A stretch of DNA of 64,000 bases from Mortierella alpina (GCA_029449245.1 JANATF010000006.1:1674001-1738000); one strand, 5' to 3'. Counted from the first letter of the stretch, positions 43,609-55,316 are shown. Numbers and translations: made by a program. The notes: generated from the sequence alone by a model not told the origin.

Positions 43609-45130
43609 TCACTCTCGTTCCTGCCGACGAGTCCAGGCCTTGGGAGGCCAGCTCCTCGATTTCCCTTGTTGCTGTTGCTGCTGATATTCCTCGGCTTCGG
43701 CCTCCTTCTCTGCTGCAATAGCCTCTGCCACCACCGCCGCAACAGCATCTCTCTCTCGATCCTCTTCGCCCTCATACAGATATTGGTTCTGACGACGGTG
43801 AGCCCAGCGATCGCGGAATCCACCGTACTGTCCGTCATGCTTACGACTGTGTAGATGAGAATTCTGACGAGATGGGTCGCTGTCCTGATGGTGTGTCACA
43901 GTCTCCTCAACCGACCCGTCAGGGTGTTGGATCTTGACCACAGTCTCCGTCTCGCCATTGACACTGTTCACAGTCCTGTGCTCGACCGTTCCATCGGGTC
44001 GGGTGACAGTCGTCTGGCTATAAGACTGGACAGGAGAGAAAAGCACCGTAGGTTTTGAAGGAACAGTCAGTAAAAAAAGCAAGCAACCTTCTTTTTTTTT
44101 TTGGAACACAGTAAAATAAGGCTTGGGTTACCTCTGAGCGCGCCCAAGACTCTCCGCGGGGCCATCGTCTCGAATGCCGTTCCTCGACCTGATCCCGATC
44201 GCTCTGTGCCGGTACGCCCGAGAACAGATGATGCTGTCGATCCAAGAACTCCTCCGTCTCCTCTTCCTCCATTTCTCGGCCGCGTCTAGCCTCCTCACTC
44301 CGCTGTGCCTTGCTGTGCCACCACTGTCGCGCATCCTTTTCCCAGTTGGTTCCCACTTGCTTGACCTTCTCCACCAGCGCAGGAACCACTTTTTTTTTGG
44401 CGGCTTCCTGAGGATGCTCCTCCCTCTCATCCTTCAGCTCCTGGATCCTAGTCCCACCCACCATATCATAATACGTCGTCTCTGGCTCCAGGTGTTGTTG
44501 CTGTTGTTGACCCAGTCGTCGAAAGAACGAATCCTCATGCGTCGTGAACATCAACCAATCCAACAATCCAGGCGCTACCGAAGCCGTAATCACCGTCTTG
44601 CCCTCATCCGCCGTTCCCACCTTGCCCTGAGTGATCGTAAAGTCTTCGCCCTCCGACCCGGCACCAGAAGTCGTCGTCGTTAGCACCTTCGTGGCCCCGG
44701 CGTCTTGTTCTTGTTGTTGCTGCTGGCCGGGTTCCAACGGCGGCAATTCCTCAATCGTGATCCTGTATCGCTTCTTGGGCCCATCGGTCCGAAGACTCCA
44801 AGGGAACCGGCTCTGAACCGCGTGATAAGGATGATGATCTTCCAGAAAGGTCTTACTAGTGTGTTCTAACGCCGACATTTCTCGAGAGAGGGTCTCGAGT
44901 CCACCAAAGACAGAGGATTGCATGGTGTTGAGAAGTGAGCTTACGGCTGAGTGAAGTGCTTGACCGGCTTGATCGATTTCTTGCTCGAGGGCGTTGGGGT
45001 CTACGGTCACTGAAAAGATGGACCGACTACCACCGCTGCTGTTGCTGTTGCTGGAAGTAGCGTGTGCACTAGTGGTGTCCGGGGACGCCGAATCGGCAGA
45101 GGGATTCGTTGGCTTGTTGTCCGCTGCCAT
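43609..45130 (-). CDS. Uncharacterised acidic protein, possibly HAX1/MPM1-like
   Basis: Two exons, 45130-44132 and 44025-43609, give 471 residues. The N-terminus is Ser/Asn-rich, then an amphipathic helical region with LEQEIDQAGQALHSAV and MQSSVFGGLETLSREM. The middle carries Gln runs, Lys/Glu helices and WWHSKAQRSEE. The second exon starts with SYSQTTVTRPDGTVEHRTV and HPDGSVEETVTH, a beta-hairpin-like Thr/Val/Gly pattern that recalls the tail of HAX1 or of fungal mitochondrial MPM1-type proteins. That likeness is weak and a name is not justified. There is no clear targeting peptide or membrane span. The start at 45130 was chosen as the first ATG before the disordered N-terminus. Confidence 0.65.
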
Positions 45131-45453
45131 TGTTCTCTTTTTTTCCACCCGAGGCGAATCAAAGTAAACGATTCTTTGTGGTTGGCGTGGTACTGAGGAT
45201 GGAAGGCCGCTGCTCCAAGAATACAAAAAGAATGCAACAAAAGATAGAGTAGCCTTGAGGGCGTGGAGTTGGAATGAGGTGTGGAGTAGGAATGGAGTAG
45301 AAATGAGCAGGAATGCAAGGTGTGGAAGTGACAAACGTTATGAAGGCGAGGTGAGTACAGATATTTAAACATCGTGCAACACATTTTAGGCAATTTTTTT
45401 TTATTTCCTTTTGTGCGGCAAGTTTGCTCCGCATTGGCCACGGCGGGGGTTTT
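45131..45453. other. Promoter of the acidic protein gene
   Basis: The interval has TGGAGT/GGAATG-rich short repeats (45255-45320) on the plus strand and no TATA box that I can support. It includes the 3' flank of the next minus-strand gene. Confidence 0.45.
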
Positions 45454-47016
45454 TTACGGTGTCTGCCTTGGCGGTGCTGACGGCGCCAGCCACGGCTGCA
45501 GCGGGGGCGCGGGAACCACCAGCGGTGGTGGTGGTGGTGCAAAGGTCGGGTTGTAAGCCGATGCGCAGATGGTGTTCGACCGACCCAAGTGTGATGCATT
45601 GTACATCACCGGCCCAGGCGGAGGCACACTCACAGGGTGCACAATGGGACCCGGCCTGCTGACGTAGCCCTGTGTTTGGTTCAGCTCTCGCCAAAGGTTC
45701 TTGAGCGAGATCACTGGGTTCACACTGACAGCCCTCCGCAGATAAGTATCATCCGTCCCATAGTTGTTGGCTGCTGTCAAGGCAGGATATGGGTAAACAG
45801 CGGGTTGCTGCTGGTACTGCTGTGGCAGAAAGGCTTGTTGTTGTAGTTGCTGTGGTGGTGGTGGTGGTTGTGGTTGCTGTTGTTGAGAGTAGGCCGCTGC
45901 TTGGCTACTGTGCGGCAAAGGGCTGTTGGCATTGCTATTAATCTGAGCAGTCTGCTGCGATGCAGTTGATGACGAGGAGGACGCAAAGGAATCCGTCGAC
46001 GGTCCTTCACCCACGCCTGTACTGCTGCTGACTGCTCCATCATGACTCTTGCGCCTCTTCTCCAGATCCGCAGTCGTCGCCAGCTGTACCTGCCTCTCTG
46101 CCAGGCTCAGCCCAAGGGTATGGATCCGCTTGCACACCGACGTCTCGGATGGTAACGATCCCCCGCACTTTCCACATCGATAGTGCGTAACCAATCCTGG
46201 ACTTTCTGCTGCTGCCGTGGTTGGCACCAACGCAGGTGCAAGGGATGGAGGCGGTGGCGGAGATGACGATCCTGGGGCTGGATTTGAAGATGTTGTTGGC
46301 ACAGCTGCTTCCACAGGTGTAGGTACAGTAGTACTTTGGCTTGGCCAGTCTTCAGCAAAGTCGATCAGGTTGTGCTCCGGTGCTGGAGCAGTGGGTGGCG
46401 CGAGTGCCGGGCTTGGCGGTGTGCCATCTGTCACGGGACCAGAGCCCGCGACCGCAGGTGCGGGTGCCTGTGGTGATGGCGCTGAGGAAGAAGGATATGG
46501 CACTGGGGCTGGGCCATTGGAGGTGTGCAGAGGCATGGACGGATAGGCTTGTGGAGTTGAGTAGAGTGGATACTGCGGGTACTGAGGCTGCTGTGGGTAG
46601 TGCGGCTGTGGCTGTGGTGGAGGCGGTTGCTGGTAGTGCGGGTATTGTTGGTATTGCTGGTATTGCGGGTAATGCGGGTGGTGTGGATAGTGTGAGAACG
46701 GGACATGAGGTGCTGGCAGAGCCGGTGCGGGTCCCATGGAGGGGTAGTACCCAAAGGCTGGAGGAGGCTGGTACGCGGGCTGGTATGCGGGCTGGTGTGC
46801 AGGGGGGTATGCGGGCTGGTGTGGGTACACATGGCTCTGCGGTGGTACTGGATAGTGCTGCTGCTGCTGCTGCTGGGGAGGCAGTTGTTCTGCAGGCGGT
46901 GCGTGTGCAGGGATAGCGGCAGCTGGGACAGCAGGAGCCGTTGCCTCATAAGGCGGAGGGGCGTCGTCCTCGTCGTCCTCATGCTGTGGCCTGTGGGTGC
47001 TGAAGGGCTGTGCCAT
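45454..47016 (-). CDS. Pro/Gln/Tyr-rich protein with PPPY and CxxC motifs
   Basis: This single-exon gene gives 520 residues. Residues 1-240 are extreme in Pro, Gln, Tyr and His (repeats such as QPAYQPAYQ and HYPQYQQYQQYPHY), like a prion-like or condensate-forming segment. The motif DDAPPPYEA near residue 20 is a WW-domain (Nedd4/Rsp5) ligand. NLIDF near 260 resembles a clathrin-box motif. Near 320 a small possible zinc site reads YRCGKCGGSLPSETSVCKR. Further poly-Gln and Pro stretches follow. I do not know the family. An Rsp5 adaptor or endocytic role is inference from the motifs. The ATG at 47016 is the likely start; an ATG at 47151 is in frame but adds an unlikely hydrophobic segment. Confidence 0.7.
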   Translation of the reverse strand: MAQPFSTHRPQHEDDEDDAPPPYEATAPAVPAAAIPAHAPPAEQLPPQQQQQQHYPVPPQSHVYPHQPAYPPAHQPAYQPAYQPPPAFGYYPSMGPAPALPAPHVPFSHYPHHPHYPQYQQYQQYPHYQQPPPPQPQPHYPQQPQYPQYPLYSTPQAYPSMPLHTSNGPAPVPYPSSSAPSPQAPAPAVAGSGPVTDGTPPSPALAPPTAPAPEHNLIDFAEDWPSQSTTVPTPVEAAVPTTSSNPAPGSSSPPPPPSLAPALVPTTAAAESPGLVTHYRCGKCGGSLPSETSVCKRIHTLGLSLAERQVQLATTADLEKRRKSHDGAVSSSTGVGEGPSTDSFASSSSSTASQQTAQINSNANSPLPHSSQAAAYSQQQQPQPPPPPQQLQQQAFLPQQYQQQPAVYPYPALTAANNYGTDDTYLRRAVSVNPVISLKNLWRELNQTQGYVSRPGPIVHPVSVPPPGPVMYNASHLGRSNTICASAYNPTFAPPPPPLVVPAPPLQPWLAPSAPPRQTP

Positions 47017-47657
47017 GGCGGACTCTGCTGGAGTGCGGATGCGAATGCGAGTAGCGAATTGTGAATGAAGAACAAGAAGGAAAAACAAAGACGCACTGGT
47101 GCGCCGCGAATTCTGTCGACTTTTAATGTCCACCTGAGTGTGGGACAACATTTCTCAATTGCGGGCCAAGCGCGCGCGACTGACAAAGACGGCGAAGAGA
47201 GATTTGAACGTCTTTTTTTTATTTGAATCTTGAACTGTAGGAACGGGGTGTAGATGATAAATTACTTGCTATCGACTTGAGCTCTGTCGTCTCCTTTTTA
47301 AAAGGGTATGTAGAGGGGAAAGAGAACGTCCGTACACGGGCGTATAGCAATGACAAGGACAACAAGAAGAAAGAAAAACAAGAAAGTCGGATAGAGATAT
47401 TAAGAGTGTAAGGATGGTAAATGACAGCGGCTAGATATGGAGATACAGGAAAGTGGAGAGATCGAGCGCGATGATGAGGATGTTGGCATTGCACGGTGTG
47501 AAGAACCGTAAGAGAGAGAACCTGAACTACTTGAGAAACAAAAACCAGAGAGGATAGGGGCACATAGAACAAAAAAAAAGAGAGAGAGAGAACTAGCAAA
47601 GCAAGTGGGCAAAAAAAAGGGGGGCGGGTGGGGTGGACTGGCACCTCTCTCTGTCCT
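47017..47657. other. Interval between the Pro/Gln/Tyr-rich and CYRI genes
   Basis: Both neighbours are on the minus strand, so this holds the CYRI 3' UTR and the next promoter. Simple GA-rich tracts occur (47570-47592). No gene is seen. Confidence 0.5.
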
Positions 47658-49758
47658 TCAAGCAACGGAAGCCATGAGAGTCTTGATGGTTTTTGGCGTG
47701 CTCGAGTCGTTGAGGTGCTTGGTATTGTAGCGGAGAGCCGAGATCAGGTTGGGGGTATCGCTCGTGTTTCCATGCGAGTGGATAGCCTTGACAGAGGACT
47801 TGATGTTGATGGGCGAGCTCTTGATGAACGCGCCTTGAGGATCGATGTGATCGTAGATGATGATTGCAATCACCATCACTCTCAAACAGAACGCTGTTGT
47901 CTCTGGTCGCTGAGGCTTCTTCTTGCTGTTGCTCACGGTGTGATAGCAGACGCTCGCCAGCGTCGACAGACATTCAGACACACTCCTGCCGACCCGGTGC
48001 TTCTCCACAAACGCAGTCGTCACCTCCGTCACAGTCTTGAGCATTGGCGTGGGCTGCGCGTAAAAGAACGAGAGCTTGTTGGCGAGTTCGTCCTCGCTCA
48101 TGGCCGACTTCAAGTCGCCATCGTTGGCGAGTTTGCCCCGGGAGAGACACCTGCGGTAGTACGAGAAGTCGTTCTGAATCTGAGGGGTCCTCATCTTGAG
48201 CGAGTCAAACTCAAAGACAAAGTCGAGCAGCTGGCAAAGGATCCGTGCCAGAGGCTGGTGCCTCTCTAGGTTTTTGTTGACATCGCCGATACAGAGTGTT
48301 TGAAGGATCTGAGGCAGGCAGTTTTCTATGCAAGGAAGGGGGATTCGAGAACAAACGTTAGCACGGGTCAGTTGGTTCATATACCACACATCGCACACCA
48401 TCGCACTCAACGCGTATTACCGATGGAGGTTGCATAGCGGTGGAACATCTTGAGCTTTAGGACAGCCTGTGATACGTGTGTCCACGCTTCACCTTCGGTT
48501 TCCGGAGAAGGAGATCCTATGGCCTAGATCACAAGTCGTGTGCAGAAAGGAAAGTGCGGTTAATAAGGAGCAGTGATACTCGATGGAGTCGTAGGGAGAG
48601 ACAGAGTGGACACACCAGAAAGTATGCGGCTCCAGACCCTTTGAGAGTACCCAAAGAAGAAAATAGAAACCACACGCTCCCACATGAAGGGTCCACCCCC
48701 CTCCCCACCATGTACCCAAGGACAAACAAGACTCTTTGCGCGCTTTTCGCGTTGCAAGAAAAAATCTGTCGCGTTGGGGGCGGGCCGCCGATGTTCTTGC
48801 TCCCTCATGCACACCGGCAGATCCACATGCAGTCTCTCACCACTCCATCCCCTCTCCTGCAGCCTTTTTTTGACTCTGTGCTTCTCCCGTCCTCATGTCA
48901 CCGCTCAAAATGATATCGACTCGCATGAGAATATCCCGGCATGGGTTGATTGTTTTAACCCCTTCAGCTCAACTGCATCCCGCCTTCTAAACCTCATTGA
49001 TCTAGTCCTCCACCCCTTTTGTTTGCCACTGGCCCGCTTCTGAACACTTTGATGCACTTGATGCTATCGCCCTGGAAACGGCAATTTGCAACGGTCGAGT
49101 TGAGCGGAAAGAGATTGCCGCTCTCAAAGTCAGTACTTCCTTCCCCCTCACACCACCCCTTTTTTTTGGTCTCGTTAGTCATAGTGCGGGCCAAGAAGAA
49201 ACTGAGAACTTCCAGCTCTGGTAATCCTCCACACATCAAAAGTAGTGAATTCTAGGACTTTTTTAGCTACGGTGATCTTGGTTGGACAAGCCTTGAAAAT
49301 CACCAGCTCATGATATTCCGATCCGCCGCTCTTTCCAACCCAAAAAAAAGACATCGAGAGCACTTGAAAGCAAACGTAACAAAATGAAAAATTACCTGGC
49401 GAATGTACTCCCCGCATCCGTCGTAGGAACGGAGGAGCTCCAACAAATCTGCAGTTGGCTCCAGCATATGCAGCACATTTGAGTACGACTCTGCATCTTC
49501 GTCCGTCAAGGATGAATCTATTAAAAAGAAGTGGAGGAAGGGTTGTATCCCAGAGTGGTCAACAAGGATTACAGAAACATCATAGCTATTTTGTTTTCAG
49601 AACGATGATTGCTCTGAGACTGAATGATGCGACTCTGCAGGGCAGCTGGAGATCGTTCCCAGCGTGGACTTACTCTCAAAATCGAGCTGGACATCAGGCA
49701 CGTTCGAGTCGTGCTCGCGGTTGACGAGAACGTTGAACTGAGAGAGAAAGTTGCCCAT
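47658..49758 (-). CDS. CYRI (FAM49) homologue, Rac1-binding regulator
   Basis: CYRI proteins bind active Rac1 and oppose the SCAR/WAVE complex at the membrane. Exons 49758-49674, 49517-49396, 48523-48421 and 48325-47658 give 325 residues, almost exactly the animal length. The N-terminus MGNFLSQ fits N-myristoylation. The most conserved block, LKMRTPQIQNDFSYYRR, includes the double arginine that is needed for Rac1 binding in mammalian CYRI-B. LSFFYAQPTPMLKT, CLSTLASVC, FCLRVMVIAIIIYDH and LRYNTKHLND follow in order as in the family. The gene is rare in fungi as far as I know, and a PAK kinase lies about 8 kb away. The 5' flank carries a (CCACCACA)n-like repeat at 49770-49815. The family call is firm, the fungal function is inferred. 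Confidence 0.94.
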
Positions 49759-52700
49759 CCCGTGCTGGTGTGTGAGTGTGGTGGTGTGGTGGTGTGGTGG
49801 TGTGGTGGTGGTAGTGGTGTTCCTTGGTATAGGTCGCGACAATGTCAGATAAAGAGGATTGAGGTAGCGCGCGATTCGAGAGGCTAGTGGGGAGAGAAGG
49901 AGAGAGAAGAGAAGAGAGAGAGAGAGAGAAGGGCGATGATCGAGAAGAGAGGTTAAAAGCTGGGCGAGGTGGCACTGAAAAGGCGGTCCAAGGCGAGAGA
50001 GGTGGACCATGGAAGTGAGAAAACTGCAGAAGGGACAACGCTCCAGGTTGCGGCAGCAGAACACCACTGTTCATACATTAGGGCATACTCGAAAACGAGG
50101 GTGGAGACAACAGGTGCCGATATAGAAAAGGGCGCAAAGAGCAAGAAACAAGACAGAGAAGACAAAGCGCAGCTGGGAAACCACGACTCAAGGAAGGCTG
50201 AATTCGTATCCCTTACTGCTGGGTAATGGAATTCGGAACAGTCAGATCATTATGGCCATTGACAAGGAATCAAGAGAGAGAGAGAGAGCAGAGTGGTAGT
50301 AAGAGTGCGTGAGAAAGAGAGGGGTGGGCAAGTTCGACCCTGAGCAAAGAGGGAATTAAAGACAATGTGTTCTGAGGAGGGAGTGGACAGCAAAGAAAAA
50401 GAAAAACGTGGCCACAAAAAATGGTATTGATCCAGCGACAACCAAGTCTCCTCGGAGCCGTCTGGGTCCTCTAGGGTCGCGTTGTCACAAGGAAGATGAA
50501 CATACTCAATCGACAGGCGAACGCACACAAGAGAGGCACGAAACAAGGAGAGGCAAGAGATATGAGAAGAAAGGACACTAAAAAAACACACAGTACGATC
50601 AGGACGACCGTCGGCCTGACGTTCACTTGCTCCCAAAAAGAGGACTAGCTGAGGATATTAAAAAAAGGAAGAACAAGAAAAAATTGGGAGCAGAGGCAGG
50701 AGCAGAAGGAAGAGAGACGATAACAATGAGCGGCGGGTGGGAGTGCGTGATAGAGAGTGCGAGAGTGTGAAAAGAGAGTGTAGAGAGGCGAGACAGGAGG
50801 TGCAAGGTAAGGAGCAGAAATATGAGCGAGAACACAACGACTCAAGGGAGGCGATAATGTGTGAGTAGAGCCAAGGCAGGTACGCGGGATTAGGCCAAGC
50901 ACACACAGGCCCAGCGCAGCAAGCCTTGAGGCAGGCCCTTTTTCAGGAACCAAGGCAGAGGAACAGCATGGTGTGGCTGCCAACGTTCCACGCCTCTATG
51001 CAAGCGGGATAGGGAGGGACGCTGGGAGGAATGAGCACTCACGTTGAAGGGGGGTGGCAAGATGAGGAACCACGGCCTGTCTGTAAGCGAAACACAAGCA
51101 GCTGGTCAAGGAATGCAGAGAGAGAGAGAGAGAGAGAGAAAGTGAGAAAGTGAGAGAGAGAGAGAGCTGTGTGTGTGTGTGCGTGTGTGTGCTATGCAAT
51201 ACGCAAGGCAAGGCAAGGCAGAGCGGAAGGCAGAGAAGCGATGAAGAGAGAGAGACGATGGGAAGGGGACAAAGATCGGATGAGGACAAAGGAGAGAGAA
51301 AGAGATGTGCCGAATGGAGAATAAATTTTTCTCGCCCTCTTATGTCTGTTGTTGTTGTGGATGTGGAATTGGGCCCTCAACGCTCTCTGCGTCTGCTCGC
51401 TTCATTTACCCTGTGCGACCACGGCCGAAGGGACAGCAGAGACCAGGCAGACCCCGATTCAATGCCAGTGCCAGAGCATGAGCAATGGGGTGTGTTCCTG
51501 GATACCTTTCGAAGCCGCTGCCTGCATCACAGGCCCTCCCGTCCCTCCTTCCTTGCGTGCTGGAAGAGTAGAGCGTAAAAAAGGAGTCTAACTTCCAAGG
51601 ACCGTCACTGTAAAGCCGCCTTAGTCTAACCTAGTGTGGTGCAACCAATCAGTTCGATATCCCGCAGATTCTTGGTCGAGCCTTAGCAAGAGCTAGGTCC
51701 TGCTGAGGTACTTCTCGAGGGCCACACGGTGTGTATCGTGTATACGTCCAAAGAAAAAGAAAAAGAAAAAAAAAAAGCTCGAACCGTCACTTGCCCTCGC
51801 TTTTGGAACACATAGCACAGGACAACACCATCGCGTGTTTGTCACAGGCTGAAAGCGATCTAGTTAATTGCTCCGGAACAGGAACTTCGGCTGCCGTACC
51901 CACACCAACCATCGCCTTGACTCACCACTCTTGGTTCCTAGCCATGAGATACGGTAAAAAAAAACACTCTCTATTGACACCACGGCAGCTGTCTCTGTTG
52001 CTCGTTTGGACCAACAAACGCGTAAGCACGATGTCCAACAGGACCCTGTCGAGACAATAATAGATATATTCCTAATGAATGCGATAGCACCCGGGTCGCA
52101 ATCAATTACAAAGTGGCCATGGTACCATACAACCCTTGGACATTTCTCAGACTTTGACCAAATCTGCATCTGCTCCAAGACAGCTTATGATGGCAGTAGT
52201 GAAAGGACTCATCTTAAATTGACCCTGTTCACAACTCTGGCTCTTTTTTTTTTTGGCAGCTCTTGGAAAACGGAAAATAAAATAGAAACACACTATGCAT
52301 GAGAAACTCGGCATGGCCCATATGTTCTCCCATTCCAATGCTCGACGGTCCGTGGCTGGGCTCCCAATAAAGAGTGTTTGCGCTCTCGCCTATTCTTTCT
52401 CAAGCAGCCCATGGTGAAAAAAAAAAATAAAAAAAAAGGGGGAGGCTGAAGACGATATGCTCCTCCCATAATTTGGGCCTCTGGCTAATTTGTATTCTGC
52501 AGCAAGGGAACAGAAGGTCGGAATTACAACAATCATCCATGTCAGGGTCAAAAGAATGAACGGGGTCCCTTCTCTACACCTCTTTCTCCCCTTCCCCTTC
52601 CCTCGGAATTTTTGACGGCCGCACTGCAGGATATTTCTGCGCCGAGACAAATATACACCTTCCCTTGCCTTGGCTGAAAATGAGGCACTCATTTCAACTC

Positions 52701-53660
52701 CTTAGCCCTTATTTATATGTGTACAAATAAAACACCATGTAGAAGTGGTTTTTGCAAGGTGCCGAACTCAAACACTGCGTAAACATAGACCGTTCAGCCG
52801 CTGCTCCTCCTTACCTTCCTCCTCTCCTCCACCTCGTCCAGATGCTGTCCTTGTTACTCAAGGTAACGCGTGACCATTGCGCACAAGCGCATAAGAAAGA
52901 TTACATCTGTAGTTTTTTTATGTATTGTTGCTAATGCGCGTACGCTCTAAAAGAAACGAGGCGATTGATTGAACTGAAAGGTCTGTACAAGTCGCTTGCT
53001 CAGAACCCCTCGGCTTGATCGGCGCTCCGATTGGCTAAAAAATGGGATGGACAGCGATCAATTGGGTTTGGCAGAAGGACCATCGAAGGCATACGGTCGT
53101 GCCATGATGGTAAAAAAAACAAAAAGTCCTGGGATCGGTCGCGTTCCGAGCATTCGTCTCTATCCAAGGTCACATCAAACACTCCGTCCGCATTCTCCGA
53201 GGTTCGATGGTGAGCGAGGGGAGGGAAGGGAGCAAGAACACATGTCAGGAGTATTATGATTGTTTTATTTAGAAACCGTAGAGGGTTGCCCGAGGCAGTG
53301 GAGCGAGGACCTTGCATTCATGCAAGCGACATGCTCCCTTAAGTACGATGAAAAACATACACATACAAAAAATACAAAAAGGCGGCCATCCATTATCGCA
53401 TGCATCGGGACAACTATGCAGTCTATATACATAGGATGCATGCCTCTCGTCCCTCAGGCCATCATTATGTTTTCACATAATGTGTACCTGACACATCCAG
53501 GATTAGACGGGATTATATCGCCTGCATGCGATCTATACCCACAGACCAAAGGGCCTTTAAATTGTTGTCCCGAACAGATGCAGACAGGCAGCACACATAT
53601 GCGGATGAAGATGGCAGACTGTATTAGGGACAAAAGAAGTTATCTATGATATTAATAGGG
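49759..53660. other. Gene-poor, microsatellite-rich region
   Basis: Almost 4 kb with no recognised protein. Simple repeats include a GGTGTGGTGGT tract (49770-49815), GA tracts (about 49890-49930, 50274-50290, 51117-51166), a GT tract (51170-51191) and (caagg)n near 51199-51220. Short ORFs on both strands are low-complexity. The 5' part must hold the CYRI leader and promoter. A decayed gene or noncoding RNA cannot be excluded. Confidence 0.5.
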
Positions 53661-55316
53661 CTACTGCTGTTTAAAGCCGCAGGCTACGCAGTGCCAATGC
53701 TCACTGCCGTTGAATCGATCCAGGACATTGAGCACTTCTGGAGGGGCATAGAAACCGAAGCACCCCTTGCGGCTGCAGAGGATACCCTCTCTCATGAAAG
53801 CCTCTTCATCTTGACTCATGGACTCGTCGGTCCGTCCCTCGTCCGAAAGAGCATCCTCCCATTTACATCGGCTGCACCCGCAATCAAAGTAGAAATGCTG
53901 TTTCAGAATCGCCCGTCGGTCTGCCAGGGCCTTTTTTCTGGCTGGCTGCTCCCGACCTTCATGTTCCGCGGGAATGCGGTAATGGGGTCCCAACTCCAGA
54001 TAGCTAATGTTCAACTCTTCGCCGCGCTGTATATCTCGGGCGGTGTACACCAGGAGCTGAGAGTTGTGGGCCACATGGTAGAGGTTTGGACTACATGAAT
54101 GGTTGATACTGTAAATATAGCGGTCCACGAAGAGCCCTAGCCCATATCCTTGTTTCGCGTTGTTGAAGGGTTTCGTGACAAACGGCGATACAGAGTCTGA
54201 CCCGATGAGGGTCTTGGAGGCGACATTATTGTAGGTTGGATAATCGTACAGTCCAAATGAATTGCTCTCCTCCTTGAGAACCAGATTCAAGAGTTCCTCC
54301 AAGGTCAATCTGGGAGCATTCAATGCCTCGGTCTTGTTAGCATATTGTTGATACAAGTGTTCTTGAAATGCGTCCAGGACCTTGGCAACATCCGTCATGA
54401 CGCCTCCGAGTTTTGAAATGGGGACACACTCCTTGTTTTCGACCAGTTCCAGGACAGCTGAATAAGGAAGAGGCTCCGCGGTTTCGTCCATCGATATCTC
54501 GCCCTTGGTAACTCCAGCCCTCTGCTGCAGCAGGGCGTTATTGCGAGGAGCGGCTCCATGTGCGGTATACTCCTTGAACCGGTGAATCAGAGTACGGATG
54601 AGCACTCGACAGTAGTCCTGATCGTAGCCATCCAAGAAGCGGAACCGGTCCACAGCCTTTCGATATGGGTCTTGAAGACGAATGACAGCGCCCAAGGAGG
54701 TGTATTCGTTATCGGATCCGTGGTAAAGTTGCCTCAGGAACTGGCACTCAAACTGATGTATTTCTTGGTAATCCGATTGGCTGCAGCTGCGATCGGTGTG
54801 GTGGCGGTGACAGTACCATATCTCATGGCATCCCTCGCACTCGCTACCGAGAACATCCTTGGTCGAGTTGGTCTCACTGCCGCCGTTGTTCTTGTGGCGC
54901 TCTAGCACCTCCAAAGGTCTAAGGCAGGACCCGCATCGCCGCTTTCGACTGTCGCTGTCACAGACGATTGCATGGGCCGAAGCTGCAAAAAGAAGGGTTC
55001 CTTTTGGTAAGTAAGAATCTGCGACCATGATTCTCCCACGGTCAGACGTCGATACGCGGCTGATTCCGAGGACAAGAGCTCGGCCGCCATCGCCGCCAGT
55101 AGAATGCCCTGTTACTATAGTCGGCTGCGTCGACTCCTCTGATGATCTGTCGCAGACAGCAAGGATGACTTTTTTGTTCGCCAAGTGCTGCGACTGTTGT
55201 TTGATGTTCTGGCTATTGCCAACTCTATGCCCGTTCACATGTGTGGCACGCGTCGTTTTCTGAGCATAGATGTCATCTTGCAGGTCGTCCTGTAGAGGAA
55301 CAATAGCTGGAGGCAT
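53661..55316 (-). CDS. SET-domain protein with MYND-like zinc finger (SMYD type)
   Basis: This single-exon gene gives 551 residues. It is a putative lysine methyltransferase of the SMYD/SET5 kind. The SET domain begins near residue 80 (GRIMVADSYLPKGTLLF) and is split by a MYND-like cysteine/histidine cluster (CGSCLRPLEVL, CEGCHEIWYC). It resumes with INHSCSPN, the cofactor-binding signature, and ELNISYLE with the catalytic tyrosine. A post-SET zinc site follows (FDCGCSRC). An additional CSRKGC...CVAC pair at the C-terminus may form another zinc site. I chose the ATG at 55316; the frame stays open to 55598, but that part overlaps the end of the UVSSA gene and lacks domain features. The target protein is unknown. 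Confidence 0.9.
   Translation of the reverse strand: MPPAIVPLQDDLQDDIYAQKTTRATHVNGHRVGNSQNIKQQSQHLANKKVILAVCDRSSEESTQPTIVTGHSTGGDGGRALVLGISRVSTSDRGRIMVADSYLPKGTLLFAASAHAIVCDSDSRKRRCGSCLRPLEVLERHKNNGGSETNSTKDVLGSECEGCHEIWYCHRHHTDRSCSQSDYQEIHQFECQFLRQLYHGSDNEYTSLGAVIRLQDPYRKAVDRFRFLDGYDQDYCRVLIRTLIHRFKEYTAHGAAPRNNALLQQRAGVTKGEISMDETAEPLPYSAVLELVENKECVPISKLGGVMTDVAKVLDAFQEHLYQQYANKTEALNAPRLTLEELLNLVLKEESNSFGLYDYPTYNNVASKTLIGSDSVSPFVTKPFNNAKQGYGLGLFVDRYIYSINHSCSPNLYHVAHNSQLLVYTARDIQRGEELNISYLELGPHYRIPAEHEGREQPARKKALADRRAILKQHFYFDCGCSRCKWEDALSDEGRTDESMSQDEEAFMREGILCSRKGCFGFYAPPEVLNVLDRFNGSEHWHCVACGFKQQ

Noticed and set aside
47017-47151. Upstream ATG extending the Pro/Gln/Tyr-rich protein
   Set aside because: It adds a hydrophobic stretch followed by basic residues, unlike the rest. 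The start at 47016 is simpler.
49597-51289. Several Ser/Leu/Thr/His-rich ORFs on the minus strand
   Set aside because: They derive from CT and CCA microsatellites upstream of CYRI and overlap in different frames.
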